Assembly (NCBI GenBank): GCA_030427085.1
Contig: JAUHXH010000002.1
Span: forward strand, 496,001-560,000
DNA length: 64,000 bases
Direction: 5' to 3'
Origin: Gammaproteobacteria bacterium
GTDB lineage: Bacteria > Pseudomonadota > Gammaproteobacteria > Pseudomonadales > Halieaceae
Positions 1 through 8,067 of this stretch are shown piece after piece. Position 1 is the stretch's first letter. Each line of letters opens with the position of its first letter. The notes under the pieces are model-generated. The model did no database searches. It saw only the letters and a program-made list of their open reading frames with translations, and was not told the DNA's origin. The position numbers were made by a program, and so were the translations under genes.

Positions 1-2
1 TG

Positions 3-1010
3 GGCGAGAGCCGCCACTGTCTGGATGACAAGCAGGTGAAGAAATTGCCACTGACGGTGAATGCGGTCAGCACCCCCTACGACATCACCAACGAGCAACC
101 GCAGTTATTCGTCACCAAAAGTTGCAAGCACTTGAGCCAGGTGCTGGAAGAGTTTGCCGCCTCCATGTGCTTTAAACGCGGCGGTGCGGAATCGCTGAAG
201 AAAGCGGTGAAGGCGGCCAGCGTCTGCACTGCGCGTTACGACTCGGGCGTGCAGGTGGCGGGGGTGTTCGACGAGGTCTTGTGCGACGCGGTGGGCAATG
301 CCATTTACCTGCACACCACCGGTCCCAGCCAGGTCGCCTTCCGTGACCGAGAAATATTCGGTCACGGCACAGAGCACCATGCGGAGGGCTTTGGTTCGCC
401 CATCGGCCTGCTGAAGGATTTCAGCCGCTGCCTGTCGCACTACACGGTAGACGAGTTGAAGGCACACAACATTGTGGTCGGCGAGACGGTGCGGCTGGAG
501 TTCCTGTCCGGCATTACGGTCGAGGGGCGGTTGCGGGAGATTCACCGTCAGGAGCACCTGAATCTGTTGCTCAGCTTTGACGACTGCACTGTCACCGCGC
601 TCGACGGGCGCGTGTTGTTTGATCCCGCCTGGGGTTGCTATGACATGGCCGTGGGCGGCGCCATCGAGTCGGTGTACGGCGGTACCGCAGATCGTGAAAC
701 TTATCAGCTCTATAAGGCGCGGCCTTCCACAGTAACGCCTCAGGCGAGGCACGACGAAGTCCTGATGGCACTCTATCAACGGATTGCGGCGTTGGCGCCG
801 GACGACGATGCGTTCGCCATCCACCGGGAGTGCGCGGCCTATCCCGATGAGTGGCTGCTGCGTGCTGAATTATTGGTGGTAGCGGAGCGCGCAGGCGACG
901 CCAAATTGCTCAGCGCCCTGTGTGACGACCTCGCGGCAATTCGTGCCCGCCGGTCAGACCTCGGCGAAGTGCTGGAGCTGGCGTTGGCCACGGTGCCTGC
1001 CGCGGCCTGA
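3..1010 (+). CDS. Long-form aromatic amino acid (phenylalanine) 4-hydroxylase, C-terminal part, partial
   Basis: The reading frame is open from the window edge (first full codon at base 3), so the gene starts upstream; a GTG at 36 lies in the same frame but is internal. The first 40 or so residues, ending in YDITNEQPQLFVT, match the end of the catalytic domain of pterin-dependent aromatic amino acid hydroxylases. The iron-ligand His/His/Glu region is therefore outside the window. About 290 further residues form the extra C-terminal domain found in the long bacterial phenylalanine hydroxylases, whose role I do not know. The expected reaction is phenylalanine plus O2 and tetrahydropterin to tyrosine. 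The family is fairly certain; substrate is inferred. Confidence 0.8.
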   Translation, partial: GESRHCLDDKQVKKLPLTVNAVSTPYDITNEQPQLFVTKSCKHLSQVLEEFAASMCFKRGGAESLKKAVKAASVCTARYDSGVQVAGVFDEVLCDAVGNAIYLHTTGPSQVAFRDREIFGHGTEHHAEGFGSPIGLLKDFSRCLSHYTVDELKAHNIVVGETVRLEFLSGITVEGRLREIHRQEHLNLLLSFDDCTVTALDGRVLFDPAWGCYDMAVGGAIESVYGGTADRETYQLYKARPSTVTPQARHDEVLMALYQRIAALAPDDDAFAIHRECAAYPDEWLLRAELLVVAERAGDAKLLSALCDDLAAIRARRSDLGEVLELALATVPAAA

Positions 1011-1113
1011 GCCACGCCGCTGGCATCTTTTCCCAAGCCGGTGGCGCCCCAGCCCATGCGGACCCCGCTGGCCTCGTCTATCCTGTTGCGCTGACTCAAT
1101 CTGGAGAACTGGC

Positions 1114-2286
1114 ATGTCGCTGGATTTCGATAGTGCCCGCCTGCCCAACCCTCACATCAACGAGGATCATGACGCCTGGCGCGACCACCTGCGTCGCTTT
1201 ATCGACCGGGAAATCATGCCCCACGCCGACGACTGGGACGAAGCCGGCCACATCCCCGATGAACTGTGGCCGAAGGCCGCAGAGGTTGGGCTGTTGGGCA
1301 TGGGCTATCCCGAGGAATTCGGCGGTACCACTGAAGGCATTGATGTCTGGCACCAGTGGATCACCAACGAGGAGCTGGCCCGAATCGGCGTGGGAGGCAT
1401 TACCGCCTCGCTCATGGTTCACGGCATCGGCCTGCCGCCTGTCATCAATTGGGGCAGCCAGGCGCTGAAAGAACAAGTGGCGCCGCCTGTCCTGCGCGGT
1501 GAAAAAAATATCTCCCTGGGTATTACGGAGCCCGGTGCTGGCTCGGATGTGGCACAGCTCACCACCACCGCGGTTCGCGACGGTGACGACTTCATTGTTA
1601 ACGGCTCCAAAACCTACATCACCGGCGGCATGCGCGCCGACTGGGTGTCCACTGCCGTGCGCACCGGGGGAGAAGGGGGGCGCGGTGTGTCGATGCTCTT
1701 GATTCCCACCGACGCGCCGGGCTTCAGCCGCACGGCGTTGGACCGCAAGCAGGGCTGGTGGGCCTCCGACACCGCGACCCTGCACTTCGACAATGTGCGC
1801 GTACCGGCGACCAACCTGATCGGCGAGGAAAACCAGGGCTTTCTGGTCATCATGACCAACTTCAACGGTGAACGGATGGCCATGGCCACCCAAATGGAGG
1901 CGATGGCGCGGGTCTGCCTTGAAGAGGCAGTCAGCTGGGCGCAGGAACGCCGCACCTTTGGTAAGCGACTCGCGGACCATCAGGTGATTCGCCATAAAAT
2001 AGCCCAGATGAAGCAAAAGCTGAACGCGACGCAAGCCTACATCCGCGTGTGTTACGAGGCCATTCAGGCCGGTACTGCCGCGCCGGGTGATATCGCCATG
2101 CTGAAAGTGCAGGCCAGTGAAACGGTGGAGTTTTGCGCCCGTGAGGCAATGCAGATTCTCGGTGGTATCGGTTATATGCGCGGCAGTCGGGTGGAGCGGA
2201 TCTATCGCGAAGTGCGGGTCAATGCCATCGGCGGCGGCTCGGAAGAAATCATGCGCGACCTCGCTGCGCGCCAATACGGACTGTAA
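1114..2286 (+). CDS. Acyl-CoA dehydrogenase
   Basis: FAD-dependent acyl-CoA dehydrogenase of 390 residues, the usual length. An in-frame open frame reaches back to 922, but ATG 1114 gives the normal N-terminus (MSLDFDSARLPN) and has a GGAGA ribosome site at 1103. The substrate/FAD loop GAGSD and the NGSKTYIT stretch lie near residues 145-175. The C-terminal segment LGGIGYMRG...GGGSEEIMRD is intact. The position of the classical catalytic Glu (MCAD Glu376) is Gly here, but a Glu at about residue 253 in NGERMAMA matches the isovaleryl-CoA dehydrogenase catalytic Glu (LERL-type helix). The gene is followed after 2 nt by a GST gene, so the two are probably co-transcribed. Substrate unknown; branched or medium-chain acyl-CoA is likely. 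Confidence 0.93.
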   Translation: MSLDFDSARLPNPHINEDHDAWRDHLRRFIDREIMPHADDWDEAGHIPDELWPKAAEVGLLGMGYPEEFGGTTEGIDVWHQWITNEELARIGVGGITASLMVHGIGLPPVINWGSQALKEQVAPPVLRGEKNISLGITEPGAGSDVAQLTTTAVRDGDDFIVNGSKTYITGGMRADWVSTAVRTGGEGGRGVSMLLIPTDAPGFSRTALDRKQGWWASDTATLHFDNVRVPATNLIGEENQGFLVIMTNFNGERMAMATQMEAMARVCLEEAVSWAQERRTFGKRLADHQVIRHKIAQMKQKLNATQAYIRVCYEAIQAGTAAPGDIAMLKVQASETVEFCAREAMQILGGIGYMRGSRVERIYREVRVNAIGGGSEEIMRDLAARQYGL

Positions 2287-2288
2287 AA

Positions 2289-2918
2289 ATGAAATTGTGG
2301 CATTGCGCGGGATCGCGCTCCCTGCGTCCGCTGTGGACGCTTGAAGAGTTGGGCATGGACTACGAACTGGAAGTGCTGCCCTTCCCACCGCGCTTTCTGC
2401 AGCGCGAGTATCTGGAAACCAACAGCCTGGGCACGGTGCCCTTCTTTCGCGATGGCGAGGTGGAGATGACCGAGTCGGCCGGCATCTGCCAATATCTGGT
2501 GGATCGCTACCAGCGCTGGGACTTTGGCCTGCAACCCCACGAGCCGGCATACGGCGCTTACCTGAACTGGCTGCATCACAGCGATGCCACGCTGACCTTT
2601 CCCCAGACTCTGGTATTGCGCTACAAGGTGTTGGAGCCTGATCCAGCGAAGCAGGTAGTGGCGGATGACTATGCCCGCTGGTACCTGGCCCGGCTGAAGC
2701 GTCTGGACCAACACCTGCTGGACCACGAGTATCTGGTGGATGGCCGCTTCACCATTGCGGACATTGCCATCACCTACGCCCTGTATTTTGGGCGCGTGCT
2801 GAAGCTGGATGCCGAGTACGCCCCACAAACCCGCGAATACCTCAATCGCATGACTGCGCGCGAGGCATTTAAACGCGCCGAATCCCAGGGCGAGCCCCTG
2901 CAGTTCACCATCGACTGA
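2289..2918 (+). CDS. Glutathione S-transferase family protein
   Basis: A 209-residue cytosolic GST. The N-terminal thioredoxin-fold half begins MKLWHCAGSRSLRPLWTLEE, with the SRS/RP region where the glutathione-activating Ser or Cys normally sits. NSLGTVPFF carries the conserved cis-Pro, and TESAGICQYL is the glutathione-binding ES motif near residues 60-68. The helical C-terminal half contains FTIADI, the conserved N-capping/Asp motif. It lies between two acyl-CoA dehydrogenase genes on the same strand, 2 nt after the first and 21 nt before the second. That suggests a role in the same acyl or aromatic-acyl degradation pathway, for example isomerisation or detoxification. The substrate cannot be read from sequence. 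Confidence 0.9.
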   Translation: MKLWHCAGSRSLRPLWTLEELGMDYELEVLPFPPRFLQREYLETNSLGTVPFFRDGEVEMTESAGICQYLVDRYQRWDFGLQPHEPAYGAYLNWLHHSDATLTFPQTLVLRYKVLEPDPAKQVVADDYARWYLARLKRLDQHLLDHEYLVDGRFTIADIAITYALYFGRVLKLDAEYAPQTREYLNRMTAREAFKRAESQGEPLQFTID

Positions 2919-2939
2919 ATCACTACTGAGGAACGAACT

Positions 2940-4145
2940 TTGAGCACAGTAGATAGCACCGAGCTGGAAGCGTTTCGCCAGGATGTGGCGGCGTGGATGC
3001 GTGACAACAAACCTGCCGATCCCGGCTTTTTACTGCCCCAGTCCTTTATGGAGGTGGGTTCCGAACAACAACTGGATTTCCTGCGGGAGTGGCAGCACAA
3101 GGTGTGGTCCGCCGGTTATCTGGGCATGGCCTGGCCAAAGGAATTCGGTGGCGGCGGCGTAGCCGCGGCCTTCCAGTCAGTGGCGGATCAGGAAATGGCC
3201 CGCGCCGGTGTGCCGATATGTTTCAATGTGATCGGCCTGGGTTGGGCCGGTCCGCTGATTCTGCACCGCGGTACCGAGGAAGAAAAAGCCCGGTATTTGA
3301 AGGGTATTCTCACCGCCGAGGATATCTGGTGCCAGGGCTTCTCCGAGCCCGATCACGGCTCCGACCTGGGTAACGCCCAGACCCGCGCCGTGCGCGATGG
3401 TGATGACTTTGTAGTGAATGGCTCCAAGATCTGGACCACGATGGGCAACTTCGCCCGCTACATGATCCTGCTGGCCCGCACCAATCCCGACACGCCGCGC
3501 AAATACGACGGCCTGTCGTTTTTCCTGTCGCCCATGGATGTACCCGGCATCGAAACCCGCCCCATCCGCAAAATCACCGGCGAGTACGGTTTCACCGAAA
3601 CCTTCTTCACCGATGCGCGCATTCCCGCCGATTGCCTGATGGGTGAAGAGGGCGAGGGCTGGAAAATCGCCATGCAAACCCTGCAGTACGAACGCGGTGC
3701 CGAGGCCGGCGCTGCCGGTGGGCTCGCCTTCGTGCGCACCACCATTGATGACATGATCAATGAGCTGGATGGACTCACCCGCGACGGTGAACCGGTACTG
3801 CAGGACGCGCAGGTGCGTGATGAATTGGTGCAGCTCATCATGGCGGAAAAGGCCATCTCCCTGGGCGATCGCCGCAATCGGATCAACGCCCTGAATACGG
3901 ATTACCCCTTTTCACTGGCGTTGTCGCGCAAGCTGCGTTGGACCGAACACACTCGCCATATGCGTCAGTTCGCCATCGGCCTGCAGGGTGCGGCGGGCAG
4001 CCTGTACGTGGGTGACAACCAGGCCCGGCAGGGCGGGTTCTGGCAGCGGGCCTATTTCAACAGTTTCTCGGCCACCATCGGTGGCGGCACCAGCCAGGTG
4101 CAGGCCAACATCATTGCCGAGCACGTGCTCGGCCTGCCCAAGTAA
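2940..4145 (+). CDS. Acyl-CoA dehydrogenase, catalytic-type member of a tandem pair
   Basis: A 401-residue acyl-CoA dehydrogenase read from a TTG start at 2940, preceded by TGAGGAACGAAC as ribosome site; no ATG fits the conserved N-terminus better. FSEPDHGSDLGNAQT and NGSKIWTTMGNFA near residues 135-175 are the FAD and substrate-binding segments. The C-terminus has GGGTSQVQANIIAEHVLGLPK. A Glu at about residue 251 in LQYERG occupies the alternative catalytic-base position, while the classical position is Gly. It is followed after 11 nt by a second dehydrogenase that lacks an obvious base. This resembles the heteromeric acyl-CoA dehydrogenases described for steroid side-chain degradation, though that is inference. 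Confidence 0.93.
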   Translation: MSTVDSTELEAFRQDVAAWMRDNKPADPGFLLPQSFMEVGSEQQLDFLREWQHKVWSAGYLGMAWPKEFGGGGVAAAFQSVADQEMARAGVPICFNVIGLGWAGPLILHRGTEEEKARYLKGILTAEDIWCQGFSEPDHGSDLGNAQTRAVRDGDDFVVNGSKIWTTMGNFARYMILLARTNPDTPRKYDGLSFFLSPMDVPGIETRPIRKITGEYGFTETFFTDARIPADCLMGEEGEGWKIAMQTLQYERGAEAGAAGGLAFVRTTIDDMINELDGLTRDGEPVLQDAQVRDELVQLIMAEKAISLGDRRNRINALNTDYPFSLALSRKLRWTEHTRHMRQFAIGLQGAAGSLYVGDNQARQGGFWQRAYFNSFSATIGGGTSQVQANIIAEHVLGLPK

Positions 4146-4156
4146 GGAGAATCGCA

Positions 4157-5278
4157 ATGTCGTATATCGGTAATACCGACATGAGCTTCGGCGAAGAGCA
4201 GGCCATGCTGCTGGATGTGGCGAACCAGTTCTGCCGCGAACAGTCACCAGTCTCCACAGTGCGGGCGCAACTGGATTCAGACACCGGCTTCGACGCCGAC
4301 CTCTGGCAACAGATGGTAGAGCTGGGCTGGTGCGGTATCAGCCTGCCCGAGGCTTACGGTGGCGCAGGGCTGGGAATGTCTGCCGTGGTGCCGGTACTGG
4401 AATCCATGGGTCGCTCGTTGCTGGCGACGCCGCTGCTGTCCACAACACTGGCGGCACAGCTGCTACTGCGCAGCGCCGATTCATCGGCCTGTGAAACTTT
4501 CCTGCCCGCTATCGCCAGCGGGGAAGTGGCTACTGTCGCCTGGCTGGAAAACCCGGATTGGGGCGATACAGAAATCACCTCTGTCATCGATGATTCCGGC
4601 CTTCTCCACGGCGCCAAGGTACATGTGGCCGACGCGGCCGTGGCCCGCTGGCTGCTAGTGCCAGCCCGCCGGGAGGGGCAGGTCGTACTGGCCGTGGTCG
4701 AAACCAGCGAACTGGCACCGGAAGCCATCGTGCCTCACACCCTCATCGATGAAACCCGCCGCGCCGCAACCGTGCATTTCGATGCGATCAAACCACTCAC
4801 CCTGGTCGCCACCGAAGCGCTCGCCCAATCAATGGGGGACGTACCCCTGTTAGGTGCGCTGCTGGTTGCAGCGGAGGCGACAGGTACGAGTGCAGCCTGC
4901 CTGGACACCACCGTGGAATATCTGAAAACACGCAAGCAGTTCGGCAAGCTGATCGGTTCCTACCAGGCGTTGAAGCACCCCTGTGTAGACATTCTCAACA
5001 ATCTGGAATCCAGCCGTTCCTTCGTGTACCACGCAGCCAGTCTGATAACAGACGGGCCTCTCGAGCACGATGCCGAGGTGGCCTGCCGTATGGCCAAGGC
5101 GCAGGCGACTGACACTTTGCTGCACGCCAGCGACCGGGCGGTGCAGTTTCACGGCGGCATGGGTTTCACTTACGAGTGTGATGCCCAGCTCTACATCCGC
5201 CGGGCCCAGTGGTCACGCCAGCAGTTTGGCGATGCCCTCCATCACCGTAAACGCCTGGCGGCACTGCTGCTGGACTAG
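4157..5278 (+). CDS. Acyl-CoA dehydrogenase, probable partner subunit
   Basis: A 373-residue acyl-CoA dehydrogenase starting at ATG 4157 with an AAGGAG ribosome site. The N-terminal helical domain, the beta domain and the C-terminal helical domain (YLKTRKQFGKLIGSYQALKH, then VQFHGGMGFTYECDAQLYIRRA) are all present. I see no Glu at either known catalytic position: the region equivalent to YEGTxxI is QFGDALHH, and the ER motif of the neighbour is replaced by VAAEATG. This subclass often pairs with a catalytic dehydrogenase encoded next door, as here. It may have a structural or FAD-binding role in an alpha2beta2 complex with the product of the gene at 2940. Confidence 0.9.
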   Translation: MSYIGNTDMSFGEEQAMLLDVANQFCREQSPVSTVRAQLDSDTGFDADLWQQMVELGWCGISLPEAYGGAGLGMSAVVPVLESMGRSLLATPLLSTTLAAQLLLRSADSSACETFLPAIASGEVATVAWLENPDWGDTEITSVIDDSGLLHGAKVHVADAAVARWLLVPARREGQVVLAVVETSELAPEAIVPHTLIDETRRAATVHFDAIKPLTLVATEALAQSMGDVPLLGALLVAAEATGTSAACLDTTVEYLKTRKQFGKLIGSYQALKHPCVDILNNLESSRSFVYHAASLITDGPLEHDAEVACRMAKAQATDTLLHASDRAVQFHGGMGFTYECDAQLYIRRAQWSRQQFGDALHHRKRLAALLLD

Positions 5279-5311
5279 CTTATACTGGAGGCTGTCTGTA
5301 CCGAGGTCTCC

Positions 5312-6703
5312 ATGTCTGATAAACGCTCCCCACTGTCCCGCGGCGGCCTGTCCCGGTCGCTCGGTGTCTCGCTGGCCGGTCTGCGCGCCGGTGGTGCACT
5401 GGCCGTGGACGGCGCATTCCAGAAAATGCGTGGCAAGGCGGCGGGGGAGTCAGCCTTTGCCCGGCGCGAGGCGCGCCACTTCGTGGCCGAACTCGGCCGG
5501 CTCAAGGGCAGCTACGTCAAAATCGGGCAGATGCTGGCGCTGTTCGGTGAGCACTTCCTACCTCCGGCGTTAACCGCCGCCTTGCACGAGCTTAACGACC
5601 GTACCGAGGCCCTGCCCTGGCGCAGTATCGAACCCGCCTTGCGCGAGGCCCTGGGGGATCGCTATCGTGAACTGGATATCGACTCCCGCCCGCTGGCGGC
5701 GGCCTCCCTGTCGCAGGTTCACCGGGCCACCATTCGCAGCAGCGGGGAAGTAATCTGCCTGAAAATCCAGTATCCGGGGCTGGCGGAGGTCCTCGACGCG
5801 GACTTCGACGCCGTGGTGAAGATGCTGACCGTGGCGCGCTGGCTGCAGGCGGGGCGCGAATTAAATGGCTGGCTGGAAACCATGCGAGACCAGCTGCACC
5901 AGGAAATCGACTACACCCGGGAGGCACGGCTCACCGCGGCGATGGCGGAGCGTGTTGCTGCCATGCCCGCGCAGGCCGTGGATGTACGTGTGCCGACGCT
6001 ATACCCCGAGTATTGCGGCCAGCAGATTCTGGCCATGAGCTACATCGATGGCCACAGCGTTAACGCGGCCGAAGTGGCGGGCTTGTCCCAGCCGCGGCGT
6101 GACGCCCTGGCCAGGACCATGTTGGCCCTGTTTTTTCAGGAGGTATATCACTGGGGCGTTCTGCAGACCGACCCCAATTTTGGTAACTACCTGATTCGCC
6201 TGGACGACCGCCGCCTGCGTGAGGGCGAGGATGAACTGGTACTGCTGGACTTCGGTTCGGTGCTGGAATGTGAGCCGGCATTCGTGGAGCATCTGCGTGC
6301 GGCCATTGCCTGCGGCCTTACTGAAGATCGTGAAGGTGTCGCCAATGGTCTGGTTGGGCTGGGCTGTCTGCCGCAAGGGGCCGCGGACGAGGCGCGCGAG
6401 ACCTTCGTGGATTTTTGCCTGCACCTGCTGGAGCCACTGCGCCCGCCGGAGCGATTGCCGGCAGAGTTTCTAAATGACGACGGACATTATTGCTGGGCGC
6501 GCTCCCGCCTGATGCAACGTGCGGGCAAACAGGCCGCCCGTTCAACAGCCAACCGGCATTTTTCCCGGCCTTCGGCGGAGTTCGCCCTGATCGCCCGCAA
6601 ACTCACGGGCGTATTTACCTTCATCGCTGTACTCGACGCCCAGTTCAATGGCTGGGAACTGGTAGCGCCTTACATTCAGGAGTGGCAAACGAGCAATGGA
6701 TAG
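5312..6703 (+). CDS. ABC1/UbiB-family atypical kinase (first of two)
   Basis: A 463-residue member of the ABC1/ADCK/UbiB family of kinase-like proteins, which assist ubiquinone synthesis or related lipid metabolism through ATPase activity. The family's KxGQ motif is present as YVKIGQ near residue 69. The Ala-rich nucleotide loop is AAASLSQVHRA (about 130-140), and the invariant Lys follows in CLKIQYPG. QTDPNFGNYL is the catalytic loop and LLDFGS the metal-binding DFG. The next gene, another family member, starts inside its last 8 nt, so the two are translationally linked. There is no C-terminal transmembrane hairpin of the classical UbiB type, so a role other than ubiquinone synthesis is possible. 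Confidence 0.9.
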   Translation: MSDKRSPLSRGGLSRSLGVSLAGLRAGGALAVDGAFQKMRGKAAGESAFARREARHFVAELGRLKGSYVKIGQMLALFGEHFLPPALTAALHELNDRTEALPWRSIEPALREALGDRYRELDIDSRPLAAASLSQVHRATIRSSGEVICLKIQYPGLAEVLDADFDAVVKMLTVARWLQAGRELNGWLETMRDQLHQEIDYTREARLTAAMAERVAAMPAQAVDVRVPTLYPEYCGQQILAMSYIDGHSVNAAEVAGLSQPRRDALARTMLALFFQEVYHWGVLQTDPNFGNYLIRLDDRRLREGEDELVLLDFGSVLECEPAFVEHLRAAIACGLTEDREGVANGLVGLGCLPQGAADEARETFVDFCLHLLEPLRPPERLPAEFLNDDGHYCWARSRLMQRAGKQAARSTANRHFSRPSAEFALIARKLTGVFTFIAVLDAQFNGWELVAPYIQEWQTSNG

Positions 6704-8015
6704 CGACGACTCTCGCCGCAGCAAGGTTCCCCGTGGACGACTGAGCCGCCTGGCGCGTGTGGCCAAACTGGCCGGCGGGGTGGCTGGCGGTATGTTGGCC
6801 GAGGGCGGCCGTCAGTTGCGGGCGGGTAATCGACCCAGTGCCCGTGACCTGCTGCTGACGCCACGCAATGCCCAGCGCGTGGCCGATCAACTCGCTCACC
6901 TGCGGGGCGCGGCAATGAAGATGGGGCAAATGCTGTCGATGGATGCAGGCGATCTGTTGCCACGCGAATTGACCGATATTTTGTCGCGCCTGCGCTCCGA
7001 CGCCCAGTCCATGCCCATCGAGCAACTACAGCAAACCATGACCGATGCCTACGGCGAGGATTGGCTGGAGCTGTTCTACGGCTTCGATTTTGAACCGATT
7101 GCGGCGGCGTCCATCGGCCAGGTGCATCGCGCCTTTTCGCCCGATGGTCGCGAAATAGCGCTGAAAATACAGTACCCCGGCGTACGCGACAGCATCGACA
7201 GCGACGTGGACAACATGGCCTCGCTGTTACGGTTGTCAGGTTTGGTGCCCGATAACGTGGAGATAGCACCCCTGCTGGCGGAAATGAAACAACAGTTACG
7301 CGACGAGGCGGACTACCTGCTGGAAGCCGAGCATCTGGCCGCCTTTGGGGAGCAATTGCACGGTGACGAGCGTTTCGTGGTGCCGGAAGTGCTCAACGAT
7401 TTGTGTCGCGACACCGTGTTGGTGATGACCTACACGCCGGGTACTTCGATCGAGGCGCTCAGTGATGCCAGCCAGGCGGAACGTGACCGGGTAATGACGG
7501 CCCTGATCGATCTGATGCTCACCGAATTTTTTGAGTTGCGTATGGTGCAGACCGATCCCAATTTTGCCAACTACCACTACCGGGCCGATACCGGGCAGAT
7601 TGTGTTGCTGGACTTCGGCGCCACGCGGCGCTACACCGCGAAGTTCGTTAACAGCTACAAGCGCCTCGCCAAAGCGGCCATTGCCGGTAGCGAGGAGCGT
7701 ATCTTCAAGGCACTGGTGGCCATGGGCTACGCTGTTGAGTCGGGCGGCGAAGGCTACCGGGCGCTGCTGATGGAGGTGTTTGGAACCGTTCACGAACCGA
7801 TGCTGGAAGATGCACCTTACGATTTCGGTGCCTCTGATCTCAGCAGTCGCTTGCAACGACTGGGTGAGCAGGTGAATGAATACAAGGAGTTCTGGCAGCC
7901 GCCACCACCCGGTGCGATCTACTTCCATCGCAAGTTGGGCGGGATGTTCCTGCTGGCCAGTCGCCTCGAAGCCCGGGTGAACGTTCATCACCTCGTGCAG
8001 CGCTGGTTGAATTGA
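6696..8015 (+). CDS. ABC1/UbiB-family atypical kinase (second of two)
   Basis: A 439-residue paralogue of the upstream gene, starting at ATG 6696 and overlapping it by 8 nt in another frame. It carries the full motif set: AMKMGQMLSMD (KxGQ), PIAAASIGQVHRA (Ala-rich loop), ALKIQYPG (Lys), QTDPNFANYHY (catalytic loop) and LLDFGAT (DFG). The N-terminus is basic and includes a glycine/alanine-rich stretch (KLAGGVAGGML) that could associate with membrane. The two proteins differ enough to be distinct functional members rather than a recent duplication. They could act as a heteromeric pair, which is inference from the overlap. Confidence 0.9.
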   Translation: MDSDDSRRSKVPRGRLSRLARVAKLAGGVAGGMLAEGGRQLRAGNRPSARDLLLTPRNAQRVADQLAHLRGAAMKMGQMLSMDAGDLLPRELTDILSRLRSDAQSMPIEQLQQTMTDAYGEDWLELFYGFDFEPIAAASIGQVHRAFSPDGREIALKIQYPGVRDSIDSDVDNMASLLRLSGLVPDNVEIAPLLAEMKQQLRDEADYLLEAEHLAAFGEQLHGDERFVVPEVLNDLCRDTVLVMTYTPGTSIEALSDASQAERDRVMTALIDLMLTEFFELRMVQTDPNFANYHYRADTGQIVLLDFGATRRYTAKFVNSYKRLAKAAIAGSEERIFKALVAMGYAVESGGEGYRALLMEVFGTVHEPMLEDAPYDFGASDLSSRLQRLGEQVNEYKEFWQPPPPGAIYFHRKLGGMFLLASRLEARVNVHHLVQRWLN

Positions 8016-8067
8016 ACTGCATCGCGCCGCGGGTGATCTGTCTACCCGCTGGCCACGTAACTACAGC

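Noticed and set aside
922-1113. Upstream extension of the acyl-CoA dehydrogenase
   Set aside because: The added sequence overlaps the hydroxylase gene, is not family-like and lacks a ribosome site; ATG 1114 fits.
1096-2550. Long open frame on the minus strand opposite the first acyl-CoA dehydrogenase
   Set aside because: Its translation is low-complexity and resembles no family, while the plus strand encodes a full conserved enzyme. Antisense openness is common in GC-rich DNA. Similar antisense frames at 20130-21494, 40610-41929 and 63169-63972 were dropped for the same reason.
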